Shown here: piece after piece, positions 1-6,370 of the stretch
How the letters are laid out: every line of letters begins with the position of its first letter
How positions within the stretch are numbered: the stretch's first letter is position 1
Source of the DNA: an uncultured Spongiibacteraceae bacterium
GTDB lineage: Bacteria; Pseudomonadota; Gammaproteobacteria; Pseudomonadales; CAMLJR01
Direction: 5' to 3'
Assembly: GCA_946480345.1 (NCBI GenBank)
Contig: CAMLJR010000139.1
Coordinates: 1-7,564, forward strand
DNA length: 7,564 bases
Translations under genes and position numbers: made by a program
Notes under the pieces: model-generated
Told to the model about the DNA's origin: nothing
Databases searched by the model: none
What the model saw: the letters and a program-made list of their open reading frames with translations, nothing else

Positions 1-2
1 AT

Positions 3-1184
3 TCGCAGCATTCGGAAAATTCCATGGCGATGGGTTCGCCGCTCGGGCCATTCGCCATGACGCGCGATGGGTCCGGCACCAGTTGGCAGCCGGATGCGAC
101 ACCAATGGCGGGCAAAATGTGGATGAGCGACGACTGGATGTTGATGGCGCACGGATTCGTTAATTTTGTTTACGACGATCAAGGTGGCGAGCGGGGCGAT
201 ACCAAGGCATTCGCATCGAGCATGGCAATGCTGATGGCCTCGCGACCGCTGGGCGCCGGTACGTTCGGTTTGCGCGGCATGATGTCGCTCGATCCGTTGA
301 TTGGGAAAAGTGGATATCCGCTGCTTTTACAGGTGGGTGAAACAGCGGATGGTGAATCGCATCTGGTCGATCGTCAGCATCCGCACGATGCATTTATGGA
401 GCTCGCCGCAACGTATAGCGTGCCGGTCGGCGACAGCAGCTCGGTGTATGGCTATCTCGGTTTGCCCGGTGAACCTGCGCTCGGTCCATCGGCATTCATG
501 CATCGCTTTTCCGGTATGGAAAATCCCGAAGCGCCGTTGACTCACCATTGGCTCGATTCGACGCACATCACGTTCGGTGTCGCGACGCTGGGTTATTCAT
601 GGCAGAAATGGAAAATCGAAGGCTCTGTATTCAACGGCCGCGAGCCCGATCAATATCGCTGGAATATCGAAACGCGCCATTTCGATTCAGCGTCGTCGCG
701 CATTTCGTTTAATCCGAACGAGAACTGGTCGATGCAGATCAGCCACGGTTATCTGAAGAGCCCCGAGCAGCTCGATCCCGATACCAGCGTGCATCGCACG
801 ACGGCTTCCGCAACGTTTCACCAAAAATACGAGAACGCCGATTGGCAAACGACATTCGCGTGGGGACAAAACGAAAAGCATGGCGAGGCGCGCGATGGTT
901 ATTTGCTGGAGTCGACTTATGCGCTCGCGAAAACGCACACGTTTTTCAGCCGTGCCGAGCGTGTGCGCACCGATGAATTGTTCGAAGAAGATGAACCGTT
1001 ACACGGCCGCGCTTTTACCGTGAGCAAATTATCGCTCGGCTATATCTACGATTTCGCGAAGATCGGCGATAGCACGCTCGGCGTTGGCGGTTTGCTCAGC
1101 GCGTATTGGTTGCCGAGCGACTTGGACGAGCCTTATGGCGAAAGCCCGATCTCGTCGATGGTGTTTGTGCGGATCAAGTTGTAA
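3..1184 (+). CDS. Predicted outer-membrane beta-barrel protein, 5' end missing
   Basis: The reading frame is open from the left edge (S-Q-H-S-E-N-S before the first ATG at 24) to TAA at 1182-1184, giving at least 393 residues. The ATG at 24 is probably internal, because a protein starting there would lack the signal peptide an exported barrel needs. The visible N-terminus is rich in Met, with His (MAM, PFAM, KMWMSDDWMLMAHGF). The rest alternates short polar/aromatic strands with turns and ends in a strand-like VFVRIKL, as in outer-membrane barrels. Recognisable stretches are GTSWQPD, RPLGAGTFGLR, DRQHPHD, ALGPSAFMHRFSGMENPEAP, THHWLDSTHITFG and REPDQYRWNIE. I know these from uncharacterised proteobacterial proteins, sometimes found near copper or heavy-metal genes (from memory). 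No plug domain is present, so it is not a TonB receptor. Metal binding by the Met/His segment is speculation. The gene is convergent with the c-di-GMP operon. Confidence 0.8.
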   Translation, partial: SQHSENSMAMGSPLGPFAMTRDGSGTSWQPDATPMAGKMWMSDDWMLMAHGFVNFVYDDQGGERGDTKAFASSMAMLMASRPLGAGTFGLRGMMSLDPLIGKSGYPLLLQVGETADGESHLVDRQHPHDAFMELAATYSVPVGDSSSVYGYLGLPGEPALGPSAFMHRFSGMENPEAPLTHHWLDSTHITFGVATLGYSWQKWKIEGSVFNGREPDQYRWNIETRHFDSASSRISFNPNENWSMQISHGYLKSPEQLDPDTSVHRTTASATFHQKYENADWQTTFAWGQNEKHGEARDGYLLESTYALAKTHTFFSRAERVRTDELFEEDEPLHGRAFTVSKLSLGYIYDFAKIGDSTLGVGGLLSAYWLPSDLDEPYGESPISSMVFVRIKL

Positions 1185-1202
1185 TTAATTAGCAGCGATG
1201 CG

Positions 1203-1234
1203 TCCGCTGAAAATTAATCGGAAGCGGATTTTTT
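1203..1234 (+). terminator. Rho-independent terminator of the barrel gene
   Basis: TCCGCT (1203-1208) pairs with AGCGGA (1223-1228) across a 14-nt loop and is followed at once by six T residues (1229-1234). It lies 18 nt after the barrel gene's stop. It overlaps the last codons of the convergent GGDEF-EAL gene, which ends at 1214. The loop is long, so the hairpin is only moderately strong. On the minus strand, a 5-bp stem (1205-1209 with 1193-1197) follows the GGDEF-EAL stop but lacks a good T run. Confidence 0.55.
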
Positions 1235-3097
1235 CTGTTGCAGTAATTCAATGAAGTCGCTCGCTGGCATCGGTCTGCCGAAGTGGTAGCCCTGCACGGT
1301 ATCGCAACCCGCCCGCGCAAGAAATTCCGCTTGCGCGGCATTTTCCACACCCTCGGCGATAACTCGAAGGCCCAGGTTGTGCGACATCGCAATCATTGCC
1401 GCAACAATTTCGCGATCGTTCGCGCCATGCGGTAAATCCTGCACGAACGAGCGATCGATTTTAATGCGATCAAGCGGCAGCCGTTTCAGATACGCCATCG
1501 ATGAATAACCGGTGCCGAAATCGTCGATCGACAGTTTCACGCCGTGGCGTTGCAGCGGTTTGAAATCCTCGATGAAGTGATACATGTTTTCCATCAGCAG
1601 CGATTCGGTCAGTTCGAGCTCGATAAAGCTCGGCTCGATCTGTTCCTGCTCGATGATTTCGAGAATACGCTGAGTCAGGTTCGGCACGCGCAATTGTCGC
1701 GATGACAGATTGATGCCGAGCAGTGGCAAATTGAATCCCTGTTGTTGCCACTCTCGCAATGTGCGGCAGGCGGTGCGCAAAACCCATTCGCCGATCTCGA
1801 CAATGCAGCCGCTGTCTTCCGCGATCGGAATGAATTCGGCGGGCGAGATCACGCCTAATTCGCGGCTGTGCCAGCGCAGCAGAGCTTCGGCGCCGACCAA
1901 TGTTTTCGTGCGTAAATCGTATTGCGGTTGAAAATGCAGTGCTAATTCGTTGCCGATGATGGCGCGGCGCAATCCCGCTTCGAGCGTTCCGCGACGCTGC
2001 AACTGCAAATGCATTTCGTTGGTGAAAAAGCGATGTCCGTTCTTGCCGTCCACTTTGGCGTGGTACATCGCCGTGTCGGCATTACGTATCAACGCTTTGT
2101 TATCGGCCGAGTTCTGCGGATAAATGCTGATACCCAGACTGCACGTTGCGAATAATTCCTGCCCTTCGAGAACGAACGGCGTGCTGAATAAATGCGCGAT
2201 GTTATCGGCGGTGCTCGCGGCGTAAGCATGTACATCGGCGCGTTGCAGCACGATGGCAAATTCATCGCCGCCAAGCCGGCATGCAATATCGTCGTCACCG
2301 AGAAAGTGATTGAGCCGTTCGGCCACCGCCGCGAGCAAGGCGTCGCCGCCCGGATGCCCGATGGCATCGTTAATCGCCTTGAAGTTATCGAGGTCGAGCA
2401 ATAGCAGCGCAACCTCCTGCTGACTTTTTTGTGCTGCGGATATCGCGCCCCGCAAATGCAGATTGAACGTGTTGCGATTCCACAGCGCCGTGGTCGCATC
2501 GATATGCGCGAGCGAGTGCAGCGTTTTTTCGGCGATGGTGACGGTGCGTTGCACGCGCGCGACGACCAGCCACGCCAGCAACAGCGCAACGCCTGCAACA
2601 CCGAGCGCGCTGGCGCTGTATAGCGCGATCTGCTGATACATGCGCGTCAGCGTTTTGCGCAAATGCACATAACCGATCAGATTTTTTTCGTGCTCGATCG
2701 GGTGAATCAAATCGAGATGATCGAACGCATAACGATGCTGCACCCGAGGTTGCGCAAGCGCGGCAATAGCGGGATCTACCGCCGCGACGGGTACGAATAC
2801 GGAACCGTCCTTGCGCAGTATCGAGATGCGCTCGATGGTCGGCAATGCGCGCATCGTCGCGACCGATTCGTGGGCGGCGCGCGTGTCGTTGAACAGCAGC
2901 GCGGCGGCGACGTTATCGGCGAGGATTTTTGCTTCAACCTGGGTGTCCTGCAGCAGCGTGCGCCGCAGATTGATGTATTCGATTGTGCTGAGCGCGACAA
3001 CCGCGAGCAACAACGCGCTCGCCAATGCAATGTAACTCGCGATGCTGAGACGATCGCTAAGTTTCGGCGGCACGATATACGGTTGGCCGCGGCTCAT
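1214..3097 (-). CDS. Membrane CHASE8-GGDEF-EAL c-di-GMP enzyme
   Basis: This 627-aa inner-membrane protein should make and/or break down cyclic di-GMP. One membrane helix lies at about 17-38 and a second at about 158-181. The periplasmic part between them (from about 50, with ADNVAAALLFND and TMRALPTIERISI) matches the CHASE8 sensor of YfiN/TpbB. A linker of only about 15 residues follows, with no room for a HAMP domain. The GGDEF domain (about 196-360) has DLDNFKAINDAIGH at 235-248 and intact GGDEF at 276-280. The inhibitory RxxD site is absent (GDDD at 267-270). The EAL domain (about 372-620) keeps E404, N463, E498, D525-D526, K546, E582 and Q602, so hydrolysis is also possible. The net output cannot be read from sequence. 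The ATG lies in an ATGA overlap with the upstream yfiR-like stop, with a GCGAGA ribosome site nearby. By analogy with YfiN, the upstream YfiR-like protein should restrain it. Confidence 0.96.
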   Translation of the reverse strand: MSRGQPYIVPPKLSDRLSIASYIALASALLLAVVALSTIEYINLRRTLLQDTQVEAKILADNVAAALLFNDTRAAHESVATMRALPTIERISILRKDGSVFVPVAAVDPAIAALAQPRVQHRYAFDHLDLIHPIEHEKNLIGYVHLRKTLTRMYQQIALYSASALGVAGVALLLAWLVVARVQRTVTIAEKTLHSLAHIDATTALWNRNTFNLHLRGAISAAQKSQQEVALLLLDLDNFKAINDAIGHPGGDALLAAVAERLNHFLGDDDIACRLGGDEFAIVLQRADVHAYAASTADNIAHLFSTPFVLEGQELFATCSLGISIYPQNSADNKALIRNADTAMYHAKVDGKNGHRFFTNEMHLQLQRRGTLEAGLRRAIIGNELALHFQPQYDLRTKTLVGAEALLRWHSRELGVISPAEFIPIAEDSGCIVEIGEWVLRTACRTLREWQQQGFNLPLLGINLSSRQLRVPNLTQRILEIIEQEQIEPSFIELELTESLLMENMYHFIEDFKPLQRHGVKLSIDDFGTGYSSMAYLKRLPLDRIKIDRSFVQDLPHGANDREIVAAMIAMSHNLGLRVIAEGVENAAQAEFLARAGCDTVQGYHFGRPMPASDFIELLQQKKSASD

Positions 3098-3627
3098 TGC
3101 ACGGTTCTCGCCAGCCGCAGCAACTTCGAGCTGATTTGCAATTCCGCCGCGCGTGCTTTGCCATTGTTAATCGAAAAAACGATGCGGTTGTCCTCGACTC
3201 GCAAGCTGATCATTGCGCGATCGAGGCCGACAGCAGGATCGTCGGAAACTATTAACGACAACGCTTGCGAAGACAGGGAAAAGTTTTTCTGTAAACCGAC
3301 ATCATCGCTTCGAACGATGACGACGTGACACGGCGATTGCGCGGCCTCGGATAAGAGGGCGATTCGAATGGGTTTCTCGTGCACGCTGCGTTTTTCGAGA
3401 GAGAGCAGCGTTTCGCGCCAGGGATTATGGTCGTCGATGCAGATAACCACAGCCTTGGCCTCGTCCAGCACCTGTCGGGGCCAGGTGGTGAATTCGAGAA
3501 AATGGAAAAGGTAGGCTGTTTTCAAATGGTATTCCGGCGCAATCGAGCCCTGCGCAAAAGCAGAGCGCGCGACCACAGCGGCAACGCAAGCAGCGATGCA
3601 GAACCCAATTTTTACAATGTGCCGCAT
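3094..3627 (-). CDS. YfiR/DUF4154 family periplasmic regulator
   Basis: This 177-aa protein has a clear signal peptide (residues 1-25, cleavage near SAFA-Q) and should be soluble in the periplasm. The mature part carries the family hallmarks: EYHLKTAYLFHFLEFTTWP (32-50), an ICIDD strand (62-66), CHVVIV (100-105), LSLIVSDDP (123-131), and a C-terminal block MISLRVEDNRIVFSINN...ISSKLLRLA (139-173). In Pseudomonas, YfiR binds the periplasmic part of YfiN and represses its diguanylate cyclase activity. Here the gene lies 3 nt after the TonB receptor stop and overlaps the CHASE8 enzyme gene by 4 nt, so the same partnership is expected. The mature protein has only two cysteines, C64 and C100. No strong Shine-Dalgarno precedes the ATG, so translation is probably coupled to the upstream gene. 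Confidence 0.93.
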   Translation of the reverse strand: MRHIVKIGFCIAACVAAVVARSAFAQGSIAPEYHLKTAYLFHFLEFTTWPRQVLDEAKAVVICIDDHNPWRETLLSLEKRSVHEKPIRIALLSEAAQSPCHVVIVRSDDVGLQKNFSLSSQALSLIVSDDPAVGLDRAMISLRVEDNRIVFSINNGKARAAELQISSKLLRLARTVQ

Positions 3628-3630
3628 CGG

Positions 3631-5595
3631 CTAAAACCAATAATCCATTTTCACGCGAAAGTTGCGTCGATCCTGCTGCAGCATGTCCTGCTCATGCTCG
3701 GCCGAACTCGGGTCGTAATAGCGTTTGTCGAGCGCGTTATAAAGAGTGGCGGCAATTTCCAGTTGGTCGGTAATTTCATGCCGCAGCGTCAAATCAACAA
3801 CGCCATAACCGGGCGCATGTCCATCGAATGTGTCGCGTGCGGAAATCGCGCGCATCGCAATGCCGTAACTCAATTTGCCGGGCAGCGCGCCAGTGAGGTT
3901 GAGTTTCAATAAATGATGCGGTGACGAGATCAGCGTATCGACACTGTCGTCGTCCGCGCGTTGCCAGCTATAGCTGATTTTCAGACGCGCGCGCGGTGAC
4001 CACGCGTTCTGCCATTCCACTTCGGTGCCGCTGGTGGTGACACGGCCCGCATTGACATAAGTAAGCGATCCTTCAGCCGGACCTTCGCGTAAGACGATCA
4101 GCCGATCGATGTTGTTGCGGAATAGTGAAAAACTGATGCGCTCGGCGGCATTGAATGCGCGCTCGATGATTAATTCGCGCGCGGTGATGCGTTCGTTATC
4201 CAAATCCGAATGTGAAATTGTCGGATACACCGCCGCGTTGTAATACCGCTCGTAGGCGTTCGGCGTGCGGTAAGCCGAACCGTATAAAAGTTTGGCCGAA
4301 GTCTGCGCGTCAGGCTGGAAGATTAGGCCGGCGCGCGGATTGTTGGTCCACGTATGGTCTGCGGTGCGGTCGAGACGATTGCCGAGATTGAGAATCCAGC
4401 GCTCGCCCAGCGCGATGCTGTCCTGGATATAAAAGCCGGCGATGGTGGCCGAGCGATTATCGTCGAGATAATCGAAGCGGGGATTTACATCGAAATTCTC
4501 CTGATCGATACGCGACACATACCGGTATTCGCTACCGACCACGAGTTTGTGATGTTCGAAGCTGTCGATCAGCAGCTGCGCCTCGCCGCCAATCCAGTCG
4601 TTGTGCGCGGTATCGCGATTGATCAGCGCGCCGTCCTCGTAGACGTAATCCCCTTCATAGGTGTAATGCCCGAGGTAGAGACGGCCGGTGGCGCTGACGG
4701 TTGAATTCAGCGCCCGCTGATACTCGATATTCAGGTTGGTGCGGGCATCCATCGATTTGGAACGATTATCGTTAAACGTTTGATCGTACGACGCGGTGGG
4801 AACGCCTTTGGTCGTATCGACGTGCATCAATCGCACGGCAAATCCGTTCAGCCGGTATTTAGCTAATACCGTGGTGGCACGGTTGTAATCGGCATTCTCG
4901 GCAATGCCGTTGTTCTGCGCGGGCGTGTCGAATTCGGGGTAATAAAGATCCTGTCCATCCTGGGTGAAGCGCGATGCCGATAGTAGCCACATCGCGCCGT
5001 TTGGCGTCGCATTGCCGATCGTGGCGCGGCCTTCACGCGTGTCGTAACTGCCGGTCGAAGCGGCGACATTCGGCCCGAGAAAATTACCGCCGTTTTTGGT
5101 GATCACATTGATCACGCCGAGCAAAGCGTTGGAGCCATACACCGCCGAGGCCGGGCCGCTGATGAATTCAACGCGATCGATCAAGTCGACATCGACGCCA
5201 AAATCGCGACCGATCGGCGCTTGATCGTAAAGCCCATCGTTATAGCGCACACCGTCCACCAGCAGCAGAACGCGCGTGTTGTAATCGCCGGGCACCGCGA
5301 AGCCTCGTGTGCCGACGTAACTGTAGTTGCGGTCGTTGGACACATGCAGGCCGCGCATCGAATTCAGGATATCGCCGAGTGTGCGATAGCCATACGCCTT
5401 GATGTCCTGTGCGGTGACGATCGAAATCGTCGCCGGGGCGTCGGCGGCTTTTTGCAAAAATTTGGAAACGCTATCGACTTCGAACTGCATTAGCTGTTCG
5501 AGCGGCAATGAGGTCAATTCATCTTGAGCAGGTTGTGCAGCCGCCGCACTGTCGACAAGACAGAGAGCCAACGGAATGAGGGCTTGCTTTAACAC
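3631..5595 (-). CDS. TonB-dependent outer-membrane receptor, first gene of the c-di-GMP operon
   Basis: This 654-aa receptor should move a scarce ligand across the outer membrane using TonB energy. A signal peptide occupies about residues 1-20. A TonB-box-like segment EVDSVSK (39-45) precedes the plug domain (about 50-167), which has APATISIVTAQDI, VLLLVDGVRYND and the RVEFISGPASAVYGSNALLGVINVITK stretch typical of the family. The remaining 480 or so residues form the barrel and end in the expected terminal aromatic residue (DYWF). The start is GTG. An in-frame TAG lies one codon upstream of it, and any later ATG would lose the signal peptide. A GAG-rich ribosome site sits about 10 nt upstream. 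The ligand cannot be told from sequence: siderophore, vitamin, saccharide or peptide are all possible. Because it heads an operon with a YfiR-like repressor and a CHASE8 enzyme, it may act as the signal input as well as a transporter. Confidence 0.95.
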   Translation of the reverse strand: MLKQALIPLALCLVDSAAAAQPAQDELTSLPLEQLMQFEVDSVSKFLQKAADAPATISIVTAQDIKAYGYRTLGDILNSMRGLHVSNDRNYSYVGTRGFAVPGDYNTRVLLLVDGVRYNDGLYDQAPIGRDFGVDVDLIDRVEFISGPASAVYGSNALLGVINVITKNGGNFLGPNVAASTGSYDTREGRATIGNATPNGAMWLLSASRFTQDGQDLYYPEFDTPAQNNGIAENADYNRATTVLAKYRLNGFAVRLMHVDTTKGVPTASYDQTFNDNRSKSMDARTNLNIEYQRALNSTVSATGRLYLGHYTYEGDYVYEDGALINRDTAHNDWIGGEAQLLIDSFEHHKLVVGSEYRYVSRIDQENFDVNPRFDYLDDNRSATIAGFYIQDSIALGERWILNLGNRLDRTADHTWTNNPRAGLIFQPDAQTSAKLLYGSAYRTPNAYERYYNAAVYPTISHSDLDNERITARELIIERAFNAAERISFSLFRNNIDRLIVLREGPAEGSLTYVNAGRVTTSGTEVEWQNAWSPRARLKISYSWQRADDDSVDTLISSPHHLLKLNLTGALPGKLSYGIAMRAISARDTFDGHAPGYGVVDLTLRHEITDQLEIAATLYNALDKRYYDPSSAEHEQDMLQQDRRNFRVKMDYWF

Positions 5596-5606
5596 GGTCT
5601 ATTATT

Positions 5607-5618
5607 CTCACTCACTCA
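5607..5618 (-). repeat. TGAG x3 tetranucleotide repeat over the receptor ribosome site
   Basis: On the coding strand, three tandem TGAG units sit 12-23 nt before the GTG start of the TonB receptor gene and supply its likely Shine-Dalgarno GAG. Three copies are few, so slippage is not strongly expected. The rest of the leader (5619-5678) shows no confident promoter. A weak pair, TTGGCT and TATTCT with 16-nt spacing, falls inside the upstream hairpin region. Confidence 0.4.
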
Positions 5619-5667
5619 ACCACTCCGTGTTGCGCATGAAGATCGGGAAAAAGGATCGGAGTAAAGG

Positions 5668-5697
5668 TAGAAGAATATGGCTGCTAAGCAAGCAGCC
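5668..5697 (-). terminator. Hairpin after the Cys/Arg-rich protein gene, probable terminator
   Basis: GGCTGCT and AGCAGCC form a perfect 7-bp stem (5679-5685 with 5691-5697) around a 5-nt loop. The hairpin begins 4 nt after the stop of the 127-aa gene on the minus strand. A T-rich but interrupted tail (ATATTCTTCT) follows, so termination may be partial. It separates this gene from the downstream receptor operon on the same strand, about 84 nt before the GTG start. Confidence 0.55.
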
Positions 5698-5701
5698 AAC
5701 A

Positions 5702-6085
5702 TCATGCATATGATCCGGCTGAACGCCGACGATCGAGTTGACGACGGTCTTGCCGTACCGCATGTGGCATCAAATTTCGCTGAATACCGTAGAGGGATCG
5801 GCGCTCCTCCTGACGTCGATCTGCCAGATACTCGTAACGACAGCGGCAGGGCCAGATATCGCAGCCTTTGACCGGCAGCGACGGCGCTTCCGTTGCGAGG
5901 AAGCGTTTGCCGTCCAATTTATTCACCGCCTGGCAGGACAGCAGCGAATGCCGCACCGCGACAGCGCGATAGTGATGATTGGGTTTGCGGCGCGGCGAGA
6001 GCTCGACTGGTTTACGCCGTTTAGCAAAGTAAACGCCGGCGCCGACCACACTTAATAGAAATACGAATCCCAACAGTTCAAGCAT
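5702..6085 (-). CDS. Small membrane-anchored Cys/Arg-rich protein of unknown function
   Basis: This is a 127-aa protein. Residues 1-21 form one hydrophobic helix followed by AKRRK, so it is probably a single-pass inner-membrane protein with a cytoplasmic tail. The tail has the pattern CQAVNKLDGKRFLATEAPSLP (51-71) and GCDIWPCRCRYEYLADRR (74-91), with cysteines at 51, 75, 80 and 82. I know this pattern from uncharacterised proteobacterial proteins but know no function. Two similar basic motifs, DRRQEERR (89-96) and DRRQLDRR (113-120), follow. The CxxxxCxC cluster could hold a metal, and the RxxxR spacing loosely recalls the PilZ arginine motif, but there is no DxSxxG partner, so neither role can be claimed. 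The ATG is well supported by AAGGAG 6 nt upstream. It is followed by a hairpin and then by the c-di-GMP operon. Confidence 0.82.
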   Translation of the reverse strand: MLELLGFVFLLSVVGAGVYFAKRRKPVELSPRRKPNHHYRAVAVRHSLLSCQAVNKLDGKRFLATEAPSLPVKGCDIWPCRCRYEYLADRRQEERRSLYGIQRNLMPHAVRQDRRQLDRRRSAGSYA

Positions 6086-6091
6086 GCACTG

Positions 6092-6097
6092 CTCCTT
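6092..6097 (-). promoter_or_regulatory. Shine-Dalgarno AAGGAG of the Cys/Arg-rich protein gene
   Basis: AAGGAG on the minus strand ends 6 nt before the ATG at 6085. It is the strongest ribosome site in the window and fixes the start of the 127-aa protein. Confidence 0.75.
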
Positions 6098-6208
6098 CTG
6101 CCTTCGCAGGCAAAGTTAGTGATGGCGAAAAATCGGGAAGGGACCCCTTTGTTTATTGAGTCAGGGGAATAGTGTTTTTAGTGCAGCAAGTGCTCTTTGG
6201 CACAAGTC

Positions 6209-6230
6209 TATGTGTGCTCAATCACACATA
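6209..6230. repeat. Perfect inverted repeat, possible operator
   Basis: TATGTGTG (6209-6216) and CACACATA (6223-6230) are exact reverse complements separated by 6 nt. The 22-bp element could be a dimeric regulator site. An offset reading gives TGTGT-N6-TCACA (6211-6226), which has CRP/Vfr-type spacing with one mismatch to TGTGA-N6-TCACA. It lies about 125 nt upstream of the 127-aa gene. A T tail is missing, so it is not a terminator. Confidence 0.45.
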
Positions 6231-6367
6231 TGTATGGGCTGATGGTAAGCAGAACGCAGCAGGTACTCAATAACGAATGTGTAATGAGAACTTTGGGTTA
6301 CATCGACAATATCGAAAAAATCATGCAAATCCCAGATGCGAAAAATGAAGCTGAGCGCAACTGTTAG
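6230..6367 (+). CDS. Possible small ORF, 45 codons, doubtful
   Basis: ATG at 6230 (alternatives GTG 6212, ATG 6242, ATG 6284) runs to TAG at 6365-6367. The product is a 45-residue peptide with a charged C-terminal half (YIDNIEKIMQIPDAKNEAE). I recognise no family and see no strong ribosome site before any of the starts. The first ATG overlaps the end of the inverted repeat. It ends 3 nt before the stop of the convergent 106-aa gene. It may be chance. Confidence 0.2.
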   Translation: MYGLMVSRTQQVLNNECVMRTLGYIDNIEKIMQIPDAKNEAERNC

Positions 6368-6370
6368 AAA

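Larger units (their letters stand above)
6086..6370. other. Intergenic region, about 285 nt
   Basis: This is the longest stretch without a confident gene and is more AT-rich than its neighbours. Next to the 127-aa gene it holds the AAGGAG site, then a short AAGGG-AC-CCCTT palindrome (6138-6149), a perfect 8-bp inverted repeat (6209-6230), and a doubtful plus-strand ORF (6230-6367). It must contain the promoter of the 127-aa gene, but I see no convincing -35/-10 pair. I see no clear terminator after the 106-aa gene that ends at 6371. Confidence 0.6.

Noticed and set aside
2089..2601. 170-codon minus-strand ORF in another frame of the GGDEF region
   Set aside because: Cys/Arg-rich composition is typical of an off-frame reading of a GC-rich gene, and the GGDEF frame is unambiguous.
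2663..3328. 221-codon plus-strand ORF opposite the CHASE8 and yfiR-like genes
   Set aside because: It is antisense to two well-supported coding regions, its product is Arg-rich with no recognisable domain, and it spans their junction. It is a frame shadow.
3379..3912. 177-codon plus-strand ORF
   Set aside because: It is antisense to the yfiR-like gene and the receptor's C-terminus, with no family resemblance or ribosome site.
5599..5612. Fur-box-like GAGAATAATAG before the receptor start
   Set aside because: Only a partial match to one half of the Fur consensus, with no symmetric partner. The iron link would be based on the TonB receptor alone.
6138..6149. AAGGG-AC-CCCTT palindrome
   Set aside because: A 2-nt loop cannot form a stable hairpin and there is no T tract. 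It is too short to call an operator alone.
6198..6214. TGGCAC resembling a sigma-54 -24 element
   Set aside because: No GC at the required -12 spacing.
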